Shown here in pieces: positions 33,739-44,471 of a stretch of DNA of 64,000 nt. Below the pieces are notes generated by a model. It saw nothing but the letters and a program-made list of their open reading frames with translations. It was not told where the DNA came from and made no database searches. A program made the position numbers and the translations under genes. How positions within the stretch are numbered: the first letter of the stretch is position 1; each line of letters begins with the position of its first letter. This DNA comes from Harmothoe impar (Eukaryota > Annelida > Polychaeta > Phyllodocida > Polynoidae): contig OX381707.1 in NCBI GenBank assembly GCA_947462335.1, forward strand, positions 64,333,773 to 64,397,772, written 5' to 3'.

Positions 33739-34122
33739 TTGATCAATAGCAATACTCAATCTACTACTACCAGCAATAGCAAACCTAGTAAGGCACGCAA
33801 ACGCAATCTAGTAATAAATGGTCAAAAAAGAATGACATCCAATAAGAATAAATCTAAAACAGCTACTAGTAAAGTTAACACTAGTAACAAGAATATAACA
33901 CAGGACTCTAGTAAAGTTACACCTAGTTGTCAACCTGTACCTGTACAACATACCAATGATACCTCGGAAGACTCACCCTTGTTGGGAGAGTCGTCCGATA
34001 CCACAGTGGTCAACCTCTCTTCCAAGGTCCTGACCTCAGATGAGGCCTCTCTCTTGGAAAAGGGATTGAATTTTTGTCCTACCACCTCTAGAATTAATGA
34101 AGGTTCCTTGAAAATGGAACTG
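33739..34122 (+). CDS. Penelope ORF2, N-terminal part (split by LTR insertion)
   Basis: The frame opens as a basic, Ser/Asn/Thr/Lys-rich stretch and then shows LTSDEASLLEKGLNFCPTT, which matches the conserved N-terminal motif just before the RT in Penelope-like proteins. It is cut at 34122 by an LTR element. The frame resumes at 38128 after one copy of the ACTG duplication. The first ATG in frame is at 33832. Upstream the frame is open into ORF1 in the -1 phase, so frameshifting or re-initiation is possible. The apparent continuation to 34245 is LTR sequence and does not belong to this protein. Confidence 0.8.
34119..34122. repeat. Left ACTG target duplication of the LTR element
   Basis: ACTG precedes the TG of the 5' LTR and is repeated at 38124-38127 after the CA of the 3' LTR. 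Confidence 0.85.
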
Positions 34123-34815
34123 TGTCACACCACAGATCCCCTCTTACCTTGTATATCACGCATATTATGCCATATTACACAATATCATGTAATAATTATG
34201 ATTATGATAATTATGAGCATATTTTATATCAAATATATATCATAAATATGTTTACATAATTACACACAGATGTTCATCAGATTTAGATATTATAATTCCA
34301 ATTATATGTTGGTTCCATAATGTCTACCCTCATGTTAGCCTACCACTGTTTAGCCCCCATACTAAGATTAACACAAGCCTTTCATGTAACTGCCAATTAA
34401 AGCTGACTGCAATCAACAAGTCTAGCACTAATCCCCACCTGCACAAGCCGTGGGCCAGGACAACAAACAAACAAACAACAAAGTGACACTAACAATACCT
34501 AGCCACCTGGTGGATGGAGGTAGTGGTGGCCACACCACCACTCCCCCCCTCCCACCAGGGGGCAGGTCACTCATTGGTCAATTACTAATAACCAGTACAT
34601 TTACAGCATTTATTTCTAACCAATCAGAACACCGGAAGGAATTCTGGGATACCAGGGAAGACCGGATATAAGCTCATGTAATCCCAGGTGTCCAGACAGT
34701 AACCTCCAGGTGGTCAACTATTGTACAATACCAATGTACCAATAAAACACCAATACTTCATACCCAAGTCTCTATCTTCATTCCGCTCATATAATGTGGT
34801 ACTTTTAGTGCTACA
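34123..34815 (+). repeat. 5' LTR (693 bp)
   Basis: Starts TGTCACACCACAG and ends TTTTAGTGCTACA. It looks identical to 37431-38123, including the 73-residue frame that occurs in both. CCGGATATAAG near 34671 is a TATA-like site and AATAAA at 34741-34746 a likely polyadenylation signal. Confidence 0.95.
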
Positions 34816-35084
34816 GAGTGGTGGAGAACCCTCAAGAACCTGTACCTACTTACTACAAGTTAGTACCAGAACTACAATGGAGATGGAGACTCCAAGCACC
34901 ACTTCACGGACGTCACCTGGCCGTCACGGACGTCACCTGGCCGTCACGGACGTCACCCGGCTGTCATGGACGTCACAAGATCATCACACAAGCCAGAACA
35001 CACCCAGAACGTCCAGAATACGTCTACACAAGACTAGCAAGTGTACCATGTACCTACCACATTATACATGTATAGCATAATGTC

Positions 35085-35360
35085 TACACGCCAGCCACTG
35101 ACGCTACACGCCAGCCACTGACTCTACACGCCAGCCACTGACTTTACATGACATCCAGCCACTCAACAACACCCACAACGTGTCTACAACACCCACAACG
35201 TGTCTACAACACCCACAACGTGTCTACAACACCCACAACGTGTCTACAACACCCACAACGTGTCTACAACACCCACAGCGTGTCTACAACACCCACAGCG
35301 TGTCTACAACACCCACAGCGTGTCTACAACACCCACAGCGTGTCTACAACACCCACAACG
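35085..35360 (+). repeat. 20-bp minisatellites inside the LTR element
   Basis: CACGCCAGCCACTGACKCTA is repeated about three times (35088-35150). Then CAACACCCACAACGTGTCTA is repeated about ten times (35165-35360), with a later subset changed to CAGCG. The overlapping plus-strand frames of 92-146 aa are repeat artefacts. Confidence 0.9.
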
Positions 35361-35873
35361 TGCCTTCATCGCCTACAACATGCCTACATTGTCTACAAAC
35401 ATCTACACCACCACCAACACGTCCACGTCAACCCTATTACAACCCTACACATGGATAAAGGTTAGCAAAGTGTTTAATCTCATACCAAGGTCAAATGGCA
35501 ATATAGATCTACGACAAAATTACCCCTTTACAAATGTTTATATATACAAACTTATACAAATAGCAGCACGACCGGTCCCAGGCCACACCCCTAAGCTGCT
35601 TTATAAAACAAATACTATATTATGTACAACTTGTCACTGAGACAAATACTACGACTTACTACAAAATGACTTATCACAAAACGACTACTATCATGTACTA
35701 CAAAGTACAAGAAAAAGCTTCATCATATTACAATTGTACATCATCAATGACCCTGGATATGGCACGGCGACAGCAATTCAAAGCAATTGGCAGACCCACG
35801 CCACAAGTGACCATATCACCTGCACATCATTAAACTGCACTATGTAAAACACAAAAACTATAATCTATTACTA

Positions 35874-36053
35874 CAGTCAACTCCCTCTTAGCGGCCACCC
35901 CTCCAGTGCAGCCAATCCCTCTACTGCAGACACTTTTAATAGTCCCAAACATACTACAATGTATAGAAATTGACTCCCCCTAATGCAGCCACCCCACCAA
36001 TGCGGCCACTTTTTCATAGTCCCAAGGGTGGCCACAATAGAGGGAGTTGACTG
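35874..36053. mobile_element. TA-flanked MITE inside the LTR element (180 bp)
   Basis: CAGTCAACTCCCTCTTAGCG opposes a right end of AGAGGGAGTTGACTG, with TA on both sides. Confidence 0.85.
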
Positions 36054-36099
36054 TATTATTATCACGGGTGCGCACAAATCCCTATGGCCAAATCCCCCA

Positions 36100-37430
36100 T
36101 AGGGCCACCTGAAAATTGTTACTACGATCATCACTATAACTATGTTACAACGATCACCATGACAAGCACTGACACTGACACACCGATCATCATAAAGAAA
36201 TACTGGAAATACAGTATTTATCGTCAAAAAGCGCACAAGCTTCATCAACTATTATTATTATAACTTATAATCCATCGATACTCATTTCACCACACACGTA
36301 AGTGGCAGGGCGACTCCATATTATTGCTGCTCCTTTAACAAACTGACACTTCTAATAGAACTATTATCACATGTCAAAATCAGACATGAAAGGACAGTTT
36401 GCGCACTCTTATTAACCCCCCCCCCCCCCATAGACCAGTGGAAAAGCGGTATATGCAGGCGGCCGCCCGCATGCATCGTAGGTGTCAACAACACCAGGAG
36501 GATGACCGCAATCTGAGCCCTGGATGGCGCCACCACCGGAGCGCGCAAACAAAAGCTCCACTTATGGGAGTGTGATAACGACCAACATGGCAGGGTGACA
36601 TAGCCACCACCCTGTACCCAGACCAAAGGGTATAAGTTTCCACACATCCCCCCATCTTTCCACAGTCACCCAGTGACACACCCCTACACACATCAATTCA
36701 GTCAGGAGCAGCCCACAGTTAATTTGGTAGATCCCCGCCAGTACTGCGCACTTACACTCATCCTTCACCAACTATCGACTATCAACTATTACTACTACAA
36801 ACGATCGACTACTACTATTATTATTATCAACTATCAAATCCCAACGACTCGGGAATCATGAGGTATATACCATACCTCCTATTACTTATGACACACATCA
36901 AGACAAAAACAATGACAACCAACTGCCTATCTAGAACAACCACAGTGATAACTCTTATGCCCACCACTTATCCCTATCCACATCTAGAAGAACTTAATCA
37001 GATGTATTGCCAGAGACCAAGGTTTGACAAACATTTTGCTCACATATTGATTGCTATGTACAACACTGTTATCAATTGCAACTGATCCATTTATCCCAAA
37101 ACAGCAATTAAATATGAATGTTCTTGTATTATACACCTATAATTATTCACACGCATTGACCAAGGACCCATTGTATTTAATGTTTACACGACTACAACAC
37201 AAATTTAAAGTCCGACATTAATATCATAGACGATAATCATGTACCTTCATGTCTCATGAATATTTCACTGTATGTTTTCATGATCAATCACAATTGACCC
37301 AGCTACTTAAGATTTGCTTTCACTTGAATCTGAACTTATAAATGAGTGTGACAGATAATAACAGAATTATTATACTTAGATGGATTACAAGCCTGCACGA
37401 GGACGTGCAGGAGTTGCATTGGGGGGTGCC
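36100..37430. other. LTR-element interior, non-coding
   Basis: No gag, protease, RT or integrase motif is seen in any frame. Simple ACTATTACTACTA repeats lie at 36780-36830. The interior ends GCATTGGGGGGTGCC before the 3' LTR, a weak polypurine-tract candidate. Confidence 0.6.
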
Positions 37431-38123
37431 TGTCACACCACAGATCCCCTCTTACCTTGTATATCACGCATATTATGCCATATTACACAATATCATGTAA
37501 TAATTATGATTATGATAATTATGAGCATATTTTATATCAAATATATATCATAAATATGTTTACATAATTACACACAGATGTTCATCAGATTTAGATATTA
37601 TAATTCCAATTATATGTTGGTTCCATAATGTCTACCCTCATGTTAGCCTACCACTGTTTAGCCCCCATACTAAGATTAACACAAGCCTTTCATGTAACTG
37701 CCAATTAAAGCTGACTGCAATCAACAAGTCTAGCACTAATCCCCACCTGCACAAGCCGTGGGCCAGGACAACAAACAAACAAACAACAAAGTGACACTAA
37801 CAATACCTAGCCACCTGGTGGATGGAGGTAGTGGTGGCCACACCACCACTCCCCCCCTCCCACCAGGGGGCAGGTCACTCATTGGTCAATTACTAATAAC
37901 CAGTACATTTACAGCATTTATTTCTAACCAATCAGAACACCGGAAGGAATTCTGGGATACCAGGGAAGACCGGATATAAGCTCATGTAATCCCAGGTGTC
38001 CAGACAGTAACCTCCAGGTGGTCAACTATTGTACAATACCAATGTACCAATAAAACACCAATACTTCATACCCAAGTCTCTATCTTCATTCCGCTCATAT
38101 AATGTGGTACTTTTAGTGCTACA
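37431..38123 (+). repeat. 3' LTR (693 bp)
   Basis: Same start and end as the 5' LTR, followed by the second ACTG copy. Confidence 0.95.
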
Positions 38124-40317
38124 ACTGGATAAATTCCACAGGGGGCTCAGAATTCAACAATTCTTTGATAAAGACAAAAATGGTGGGGCCTTCTCTCAGT
38201 CCACTGAGGGAGACCCTAAGCCCAATATGGGCACTTTTTCGGCCTTTGAAGATAACAATCTCCTCAAGCAGTTGAAGGATCCAAGTACTTGGAACCCTCC
38301 TAATGGCTCCCAAAACCTAGAGGCCTTCATTGCCATCAATGAAATCCATCTAGCGAGCCAGAATAACAATGCTAAAAGGATCAGACAAAATCTCACAAAG
38401 GGCGAAAAGGGTGCACTGAAGACACTGTCTAAAGACAACGAAATTGTCATTAAGCCAGCTGATAAGGGGGGAGCCACTGTCATACAGGACACTAGATCCT
38501 ACATCAAGGAGGCACGGCGCCAACTTGATGATGAGAGTGTGTACAAGCCCTTAACCTCAGACCCCACTGCTATGTTGTACAAAGAAGTAGATAGTAAAAT
38601 CACCCAGATGATGGGTAATGGTGAAATCACAGCCAAAATGGCAGGTAACTTAAGAACGAAGAAACCTAAAGCACCACCGATCTACTTCCTCCCAAAAATC
38701 CACAAGGAGGTGAGCCCACCTCCTGGTAGACCAGTAGTCTCTGCGAATGGCTGTGGGACTGAGAAAATATCTGCTTTTGTGGATAATTTTCTCAGACCCC
38801 TAGTCCCAAAGATAAAATCCTACGTGCGAGACACAACGGATTTCATCAATAAAATTGAGGACCTACCGCCTATCAGCACAGAAACTATGTTTGGGACTCT
38901 AGATGTCACTGCACTGTACACCAATATACCCAATGAGGAGGGCCTGAGTGTCATTCAGGATAAACTCACTGAGTATAGAGGTAACAATGCCAAACCATAT
39001 AACCACTCTCTGACAGACCTCACTAGACTAGTGTTAACCAAGAACAACATTGAGTTCAATGGAAAACACTACCTACAGGTCAGTGGCACAGCCATGGGTA
39101 CTAGACTTGCACCCTCCTATGCCAACCTGTTCATGGAACACCATGAACAGAAACTCATAGACGGGTGGGCCTACAAACCCACAGTCTGGCTCAGATTCAT
39201 AGATGACATCTTTTTCGTGTGGGAACATGGGAAAGATAAATTCGATGAGTGGCTTGAGTACATGAACAGTAATCATGTATCCATCAAATTCACGGGAAGT
39301 ATATCCAAAGAGGAGATAAACTTCTTGGACACTACCGTGAAGGTGGGAGATGGTGGTAAAATGTACACTGACCTGTATGTCAAACCATGTGACGTGAACA
39401 CATACCTGAACTACACCTCAGTGCACCCGCCAGCCACCAAAAAGAGTCTCCCCTACTCACAGCTCCTTAGACTAAAAAGAATCTGTGGGAAGGAGGAGAC
39501 CTACCAGGAACAAGCTGCCCTAAAACTGGACGCTTTCAGAAAGAAGGGCTACCCAGAGACACTTCTTCAGGACTGTAAAGCTAGGGTGGACGCCATAACC
39601 AGGGAGTCCACCCTAACAAAGAAGGTCAAAAAGCCGGATGAGGATGAGAAACTATACCTCATCACCACTTATAGACCCAATGGCAATCCAATTAGGGATG
39701 TTTTATCCAAAAATTGGGACATGTTAGACAGATCCAAAACCACCAAGAAATTCTTCAACAAGAAGGTGGTCAAAGGGTACAAAAGACCCAAGAACCTCAG
39801 GGATCATCTGGTCAGATCTAAGATTAGATATGACGAGAACCCCCAACCCAAACCGGTGAGAACTACAAAGGAGAAAAACCGCTGTAGAAAATGGAATTGC
39901 AAATATTGCAAGATCCTAAAACGAGAGGGAAGTATTTCCTCTAGGAAATCAGGTGAAACCTTCGAAACCAAAACTGAAGTCACCTGCAAGAGCTCCAATA
40001 TTATATATTGCATTGAATGCAAAAGATGCAATATACAATATGTGGGCCAGACCAAGCGCCAGATGCGGGAACGCATCGGCGAACATCTTGGTTACATCAG
40101 ACGGAAGAAATGGAAGAATGATGTACCGGTCCACTTCAACAAGTGTGACCATGAAGGTGAGAAGGATGTGCGGGTACACATCCTAGACTTCGTCTACTGT
40201 CATCCCAACAGTGACAGAGGGAAGCAACTGAGACACAAGATCGAATTCAATTGGATCCACCGTCTCAAAACAAGCTCACCTTGGGGCCTAAACACCCTCG
40301 ATAGTAGATATGGTTGA
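38124..40317 (+). CDS. Penelope ORF2, RT and GIY-YIG part (long copy)
   Basis: Element sequence starts at 38124 (LDKFHRGLRI). The open frame extends 5' to 38029 only by chance, through LTR sequence. The protein then has, in order: an N-terminal linker with DNEIVIKPADKGGATV, RT motifs FLPKIHKEVSPPPGRPVVS, TLDVTALYTNIP, GTAMGTRLAPSYANLF and RFIDDIFF, a thumb/linker region, a Cys cluster (CRKWNCKYC) and the GIY-YIG nuclease (IQYVGQTKRQMRERIGEH). It ends at a TGA or equivalent at 40315-40317. RT copies the element RNA and the nuclease nicks the target. All catalytic residues appear intact, but the LTR insertion separates this part from its N-terminus. Confidence 0.9.
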
Positions 40318-40391
40318 ATTTCACCATACCTGCCTCGTCAAAAAGTTTTTTTCTAAAACCCTCTTTAGGGTGGGACAAAAATTAAAAACAT

Positions 40392-40406
40392 ACGTGTGTG
40401 CACTAA
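40392..40406. repeat. Right 15-bp target duplication of the Penelope composite
   Basis: Exact copy of 29370-29384, starting at the 3' end of the element. Confidence 0.85.
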
Positions 40407-40633
40407 GCTGCTTAAGTCTAAACCCACCTGCAGTAGTCAAGTAGCATGTGAAAACTTACTTAACAGATCGCTTAATTGAGTAGAGACTCTGTACTGAGAG
40501 TCTTTTCAGCCGTTTAAGAGGATTATCTAGGACAGGGTACATAAGGATTGAAACGCCGCTCTCACCCATCACACTTTCTCGACCCGCCCTTCATCATCGT
40601 AGCATCGTCCACCCCACGCTCGCTCAGCATGTT

Positions 40634-42097
40634 ATGAGGGTTATTTCTACCTTTACAGCTTCTTTTCTTATCGAAGTGTCGACGCTACAGAGCATCGAAA
40701 CTCTCCAAATGAGTCCAAGAAAGCAAAAGCAACTCCCACTAGAAGCAGGAAGAGAAACAGTGCCCTATGATGCATGTGAGGTAAAGAAACATTGGAAGGA
40801 CGTCACCAAGGAGCAATGGATAGAAGCATGCTTCAATTTCATCGGAACGGAAGTAGTTTCATTTGGACAGAGGGAGAAAATTTTGTTGGAGCTATTTTTC
40901 TTAGCTCCGTATAGTTGGCCTGACTGTGGTGAAATTCCTTCAGGTTTGATTGATTGATTGATTGGGTTGTTTAACGTCCAAGTGTACTTTGACGCCTGGG
41001 ACATATCTCAAGTTGGCAAGGAGTCATCCACAAATAGTGGTAGTCTGCCTTGCAGTAGTAGGACAGGTATTTATATGCTGCATGCCCAATACAGCAGTGA
41101 CTGAATCTATGGGTGATCGAATCTATGAAATGAATGACCGCATCTATGAGGTGAGGGAGAAAACCGCTACCGGGGCACGTCCCCTACTCTTTGCGAAGGG
41201 TAGCAAGTGTTCTTTTATTTGCCTAGTCCTACATACCTGGGCTAGTACCATGGTAGGCAGGGCCAGACAAACCACGGCCTTTGATATCTCAGACGTGGTT
41301 CACTGAGGAGGAGTCCCATGCCAGACCACCAGCAAGAAGGCCCGGGCCCGCGCATATGGGCAGCGGTTGCCAAACAGCTTACGTGACTGATCACAGCAGT
41401 AAGGCACGAGACCCCTCAAGTTTTGTCGCCTTTTACGAATCCGGTATGCCCATTGGTATTGTGGAAGGCTCCCGATGAAGTTATTCTACTCCTTCATGCC
41501 CCCACCATGAAGGTCCCCACTAACACAGGGGGATTTCCTTCAGGTATTTGTTCAGGCTTCGCCATACAAGTTATCTGGTCTTTGAAGGAGCTTCGATATA
41601 TGCAACGCACTCACGAGGAGATTGTTCAGAAAATGACGGAATTCGAAACAGGAGAAGACACAATATGGTGCGAGGAGACGACATATACGGACGATGATCT
41701 GGAGTACATCATTTGTAGCCCGTTGGAACATTATGTTAAAGACTTTGAGGAAATGCTAGACAGCACTGCGATGACCCCGAAAGAGAGATCCCTTACTGCA
41801 CAGAAAGAGGCCAAAGCTGTGTTGGAAAAGCTCAAGTTTGGTCAAGGATTCACTCTTCAAAGCAGCTGTGTGAGTGTGATAAAAGGTCTTGTGTTGAAAC
41901 ATCCAGACATGAAGTTTTCGCGTGCTGTCGACACACTTCTTTTGCCTGAACTGATGATGAACATGATCGACCCCATCGTACCAACATGTTTCGACTCTGC
42001 CAATTGCCCCATGTATAAAATGGTTTCAAGTTTTGCCCGTGGCCGATGGCTAAACGATCCACTGAAGTCAGAAAACCTCCTTGATTTAATCGACTGA
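40634..42097 (+). pseudogene. Unrecognised gene of the giant element, split by a SINE-like insert
   Basis: An ATG at 40634 (a second at 40710 begins MSPRKQKQ) opens 104 codons to 40945. After a 589-bp insert and its duplication, the same frame continues 41546-42097 to a TGA. The two parts total 287 codons. The protein looks soluble: no signal peptide or membrane segment, Trp/Phe-rich in the first part, then acidic and helical (YTDDDLEYIICSPLEHYV), with Cys residues near the end. I do not recognise a family. TACATAAG at about 40539 is a possible TATA box. Being the only sizeable non-Penelope ORF between the TIRs, it is the best candidate for the element's own gene. The insert adds stops, so this copy is broken. 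Confidence 0.6.
40946..41534 (-). mobile_element. SINE-like retroelement, copy 1, inside the unrecognised gene
   Basis: It is flanked by TTCCTTCAGGT on both sides (40935-40945 and 41535-41545), an 11-bp duplication. It begins with TTGATTGATTG repeats, which read on the minus strand as a (CAAT)n tail, and ends AACACAGGGGG. It is nearly identical to 52014-52597. Length, tail and duplication length suggest a LINE-mobilised SINE oriented on the minus strand. No clear A/B boxes are seen. Confidence 0.8.
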
Positions 42098-42149
42098 CTA
42101 AATGTATTTTCTCATACTAGTATTAGTAGCATTAGTAATAGCGGCTACT

Positions 42150-42580
42150 CGGTCTCGTGCAGCACAAGCAGCAGCATCTGTCAGCAGCATCCGTGACATC
42201 GTCAGCAGCAGCAGCAGCAGCTGCACGAGCAGCACAAGCAGTAGCATCTGTCAACAGCATCCGTGACATCGTCAGCAGCTGCACGAGCAGCACAAGCAGC
42301 AGCTGCTGCAGCAGCTGCACGAGCAGCAGCATCTGTCAGCAGCATCCGTGACATCGTCAGCAGCAGCAGTAGCAGCTGCACGAGCAGCACAAGCAGCAGC
42401 ATCTGTCAACAGCATCCGTGACATCGTCAGCAACTGCAGCAGGTGCACGAGCAGCACAAGCAGCAGCAGCTGTCAGCAGCTGCACGAGCAGCACAAGCAG
42501 CAGCACCGACAGCAGCAGCAACAGCAAATCAGCAGCAGCAACAGCAGCAGCAGCAGCAGCGGCAGTGTGGACCGCTAAAT
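42150..42580. repeat. CAG-rich minisatellite
   Basis: Units around GCATCTGTCAGCAGCATCCG + TGACATCGTCAGCAG repeat about five times, mixed with CAG/CTG runs. They begin about 55 bp after the stop of the unrecognised gene. All frames here are repeat artefacts. Confidence 0.9.
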
Positions 42581-42861
42581 TCGAGATGGTGACATACCTG
42601 TTTCTTAGAATCGACATTCGACATGAGGCCTAGTGACATTTGACATGAAGCTTGAAAAACATAGTGACAGGTGACATGAGCAATTCTTAAAAACGACATG
42701 AGATATGAGCATAATTAAGCGACATCGACATGTGCCATGGCTATTTTTTTTTTTTTTTTTTTAGACAACCGCCATAGCCTCCTCATCCAGACCTCCTAGC
42801 GCTCTATAAGCGCAAGCTTTGCCTTAAGAGAGCTGTGGCTGTGAACCCTCTCCTCCCTCGG

Positions 42862-43232
42862 TACACACAGGTAAATATCAGAGTCAGCCAATGTCGCCAA
42901 TACTACTCTCAGACAAGGGTCAGGCGCTGCTGGACTATAATAGATGGGTCAAGGACCGTTCTACTGAGGGTCAGGCTAGGCCGGACATTCAATAACGGGC
43001 TGGACTTTGGCAAATTTGCTTGAAAGTCTGGCCAGCAAGAGTCCAGCATTGACAGACCGTGGCATAAGGATCCAGCATGGCCAGACTTTCAAGCCCGTTA
43101 TTGAATGTCCGGCCTAGCCTGACCCTCAGTAGAATGGCCCTTGACCCATCTATTATAGTCCAGCAGTGCCTGACCCTTGTCTGAGAGCGGTTTAGGCGAC
43201 ATTGGGTGACTCTGATATTTGCCTCTGTGTAA
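42862..43232. mobile_element. Long palindromic (foldback) MITE, about 370 bp
   Basis: ACACAGGTAAATATCAGAGT at the left opposes ACTCTGATATTTGCCTCTGTGT at the right. The inversion continues inward through GACAAGGGTCAGG and GTCCGGCCTAGCCTGACCCT, with arms of roughly 165 bp each. Confidence 0.85.
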
Positions 43233-43464
43233 GATGAGAAAAGGGGGGCTGTCGCTGACCAAATGGCTCTAAAACAGGGGACTGTTGAAGGACTATATGG
43301 TAAAAAGCTGCTGTTACAGTCAAGATACTCATATTTCAAGCCCAGAAAACTGTAATTAGCTTTCCAAGTTGTTTATTTAACAATATCTTGGCCTAGCAAG
43401 AAGCTGTCAGATGACATCTAAGAAAAATGTGGGCTGTTAATTGATCAAGAGAGCTACAATGTTA

Positions 43465-44301
43465 CAGAGTCCTATTCCTCTTTTGAGGTGGGACCAAATT
43501 TGAAAAAAAGAATAAACTCAAAAAAAAAAAAGCCTTAAGATTGAAAGAGTTGTAGATGACAATTTCAATGAGGAAGTCGTATTCATTAGTTTACAAATAG
43601 CCAGTGTAAGTACGCCTATGTATAGGAGAGAGACCTTGCTTATTTCTTATAGGGTTGTAAGATAGTCACATCATGATGCACATCATCATAAACGCATCAT
43701 GATACATTTCAATCTTCATTGTAAGTAGACGAACCAGTAGACTCGCCTCTCTGCCCTCTAAAAGAGAGGGCAGAGAGCGAGTCTTACTCTTAAAAACCCC
43801 TCCCCCCCTCCCCCCCTATGCATCTTAAAGAGTGCCCCCCAGAGTGCCCCTCCCCCCCCTAAAAAAAAGAGCCACATTTTTAAAATATTTTTTAGCAAGC
43901 TTTCAGCTTGCTTTTTCTTTTTAAAATTTATTTATCTATAAAAATCTCAAGTGACTTATTTGAAATTCGCGCCAACATAGTAATCACGTGACCCCCTTAA
44001 GTAGGTCACTTCCAGTCACGTGACCTATTTGAATTTCCCGCCAACATGGTGGTCACGTGACCCTCTTAAGTAGGTCACTTCCGGTCACGTGACCTATTTG
44101 AATTTCCCGCCCAAAGGTCACGTGACCGGAAGTAGGTCACTTCTGGTCACGTGACCTATTTGAATTTCCCGCCAAAAGGGAGGCCTCTCATTGGCTGCTT
44201 TTGAATTTCCCGCCAAAAGGGAGGCCTCTGATTGGCTGCATATTGATTGAGTAATAAACAGTACTTAAGCATAGTCCCGTTCCGATACATAATATACTAC
44301 T
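43465..44301 (-). repeat. Right terminal inverted repeat (837 bp)
   Basis: Reverse complement of the left TIR. Its inner limit is where CAGAGTCCTATTCCTCTTTT stops matching. Confidence 0.95.
43929..44238 (-). promoter_or_regulatory. Promoter-like array in the right TIR
   Basis: Mirror image of 22441-22750: the same CCAAT, E2F, CACGTG, ETS and TATA-like elements, pointing inward on the minus strand. Confidence 0.7.
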
Positions 44302-44307
44302 GAGTCA
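44302..44307. repeat. Right target-site duplication GAGTCA
   Basis: Directly follows ACTACT of the right TIR and matches 22372-22377. Confidence 0.9.
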
Positions 44308-44471
44308 GGCTGAGTTAGGGCTTCCAGTACATGTATGATTTTCGATTATTCTTTGAATAGGGGCTACTACAAGGGTTTTAATGGGGGAAAAGGACCAAAG
44401 ATATCATATGTTCCTAAAACCCATCAAACCTGTATTGTGCTAATGTGTGTGCTAATAGCTAATCAATCCCC

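Larger units (their letters stand above)
34123..38123 (+). mobile_element. Non-autonomous LTR retrotransposon (4,001 bp)
   Basis: Two 693-bp LTRs with TG...CA ends and a 4-bp duplication flank a 2.6-kb interior with no gag or pol. The interior opens GAGTGGTGGAGAACC (possible primer-binding region) and closes with a G-run before the 3' LTR. The near-identical LTRs suggest a recent insertion that needed enzymes from another element. Confidence 0.9.
29385..40391. mobile_element. Penelope-like composite: inverted truncated copy plus long copy
   Basis: One insertion bounded by a 15-bp duplication. From left to right it holds pLTR-like sequence with a hammerhead-like motif, then a 5'-truncated copy on the minus strand (32245-30203). 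That copy is joined head-to-head at 32245/32246 to a longer plus-strand copy (to 40391). Both copies end with the same 3' sequence (GTGGGACAAAAATTAAAAAC on their own strands). Inverted, partially truncated second copies and irregular 12-18 bp duplications are typical of Penelope-like elements. The composite contains a 4.0-kb LTR element, so its own length is about 7.0 kb. Confidence 0.85.
22378..44301. mobile_element. Giant 21.9-kb TIR element, Polinton/Maverick-like architecture
   Basis: The element is bounded by inverted repeats of 838 bp (22378-23215) and 837 bp (43465-44301) that differ at only a few positions by eye. It has AGTAGTATATTATG...CATAATATACTACT ends and a perfect 6-bp duplication. 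Long TIRs, AG...CT termini, 6-bp duplications and sizes of 15-25 kb describe Polintons. However, I see no protein-primed DNA polymerase, retroviral-type integrase, ATPase, protease or capsid gene. Removing the nested Penelope composite leaves about 10.9 kb, so this may be a non-autonomous derivative or a different element type. It carries one unrecognised gene (40634-42097) and promoter arrays in both TIRs. Confidence 0.85.

Noticed and set aside
34123..34245. C-terminal end of the 168-aa frame (HTTDPLLPCISR onward)
   Set aside because: LTR sequence after the insertion point. The element protein stops being read at 34122.
35148..35640. CRISPR-like array of 20-bp repeats
   Set aside because: The units are directly tandem with no spacers, in a eukaryotic LTR element. 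It is a minisatellite.
38029..38123. N-terminal 32 codons of the long open frame before LDKFHRGL
   Set aside because: These codons lie in the 3' LTR. They join the Penelope frame only by chance of the insertion.
42132..42633. Ala/Leu/Cys/Ser-rich frames on both strands
   Set aside because: CAG-rich minisatellite read in several phases.
23216..43464. Polinton genes (DNA polymerase B, integrase, ATPase, protease, capsids)
   Set aside because: I looked for their usual motifs in the frames between the TIRs and saw none, so the element is called only by its architecture.
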